DNA from: an uncultured Erysipelotrichaceae bacterium
GTDB taxonomy: Bacteria > Bacillota_I > Bacilli_A > Erysipelotrichales > Coprobacillaceae
Direction of reading: 5' to 3'
DNA: 23,471 nt
Assembly: GCA_900538465.1 (NCBI GenBank)
Contig: UPXV01000036.1
Span: 1 to 23,471, forward strand
Every line of letters starts with the position of its first letter. The stretch's first letter is position 1. Shown piece by piece: positions 23,436 to 23,471 of this stretch. The position numbers were made by a program, and so were the translations under genes. The notes beneath the pieces are model-generated. The model did no database searches and was not told the DNA's origin. It saw only the letters and a list, made by a program, of their open reading frames with translations.

Positions 23436-23471
23436 AAGTAGTTTTTTGACTGCTTAGGACGTTCAGTCCTT
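23436..23471 (+). other. Two small inverted repeats at the window edge
   Basis: AAGTAGT (23436-23442) and ACTGCTT (23449-23455) can pair with one G-U, and AGGAC (23457-23461) pairs with GTCCT (23466-23470+) across a short loop, followed by T at the edge. They may form the terminator of the transporter operon or the end of a mobile element. The cut prevents a choice. Confidence 0.35.

Overview
The window comes from a low-GC Firmicute, most likely a strictly anaerobic gut member of the Erysipelotrichia or a nearby group. This rests on AT-rich codon use, strong AGGAGG-type ribosome sites, an oxygen-sensitive glycyl radical enzyme, a single-chain PurL and a LytTR regulator. No species can be named from sequence reading alone. 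Every gene up to base 20642 lies on the minus strand; the last five lie on the plus strand.

Region 1 (1-4160, minus) is a catabolic operon read deoR-type regulator, glycyl radical enzyme (GRE), GRE activase, and the first 13 codons of what looks like a fructose-6-phosphate-aldolase-like protein cut by the window edge. The GRE resembles E. coli PflD/YbiW, and the order GRE-activase-aldolase matches E. coli ybiW-ybiY-fsaA. The best hypothesis is radical cleavage of a 1,5-anhydrohexitol 6-phosphate followed by aldol cleavage ('anhydroglycolysis'), not pyruvate formate-lyase activity.

Region 2 (4163-7128) holds a single gene for an 890-residue superfamily 2 helicase that also has two predicted membrane helices and a C-terminal domain I do not recognise. 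It has its own terminator and an upstream region rich in repeats.

Region 3 (7129-19899, minus) is a long de novo purine operon: fhs-purE-purC-purM-purN-purH-purD-purL-purB. Genes overlap or sit 0-50 bases apart and end at a strong hairpin. A promoter and a ZTP (pfl-motif) riboswitch with an overlapping terminator precede fhs, and a cre-like site lies between riboswitch and gene. The riboswitch senses ZTP, which builds up when 10-formyl-THF is short. The operon makes 10-formyl-THF (fhs) and contains both enzymes that use it (purN, purH), so the control logic is coherent. purF and purK are absent, and PurE is divergent.

Region 4 (19929-23419) pairs an orphan LytTR response regulator (minus) with a divergent plus-strand operon of three small membrane proteins around a BcrA/LanF-type ABC ATPase, then a 61-residue protein. 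Two direct repeats 21 bases apart in the divergent gap look like the regulator's operator. The likely theme is response to, or protection from, a cell-envelope peptide, but no substrate can be read from the sequence. No tRNA, rRNA, CRISPR array or complete insertion sequence was seen.
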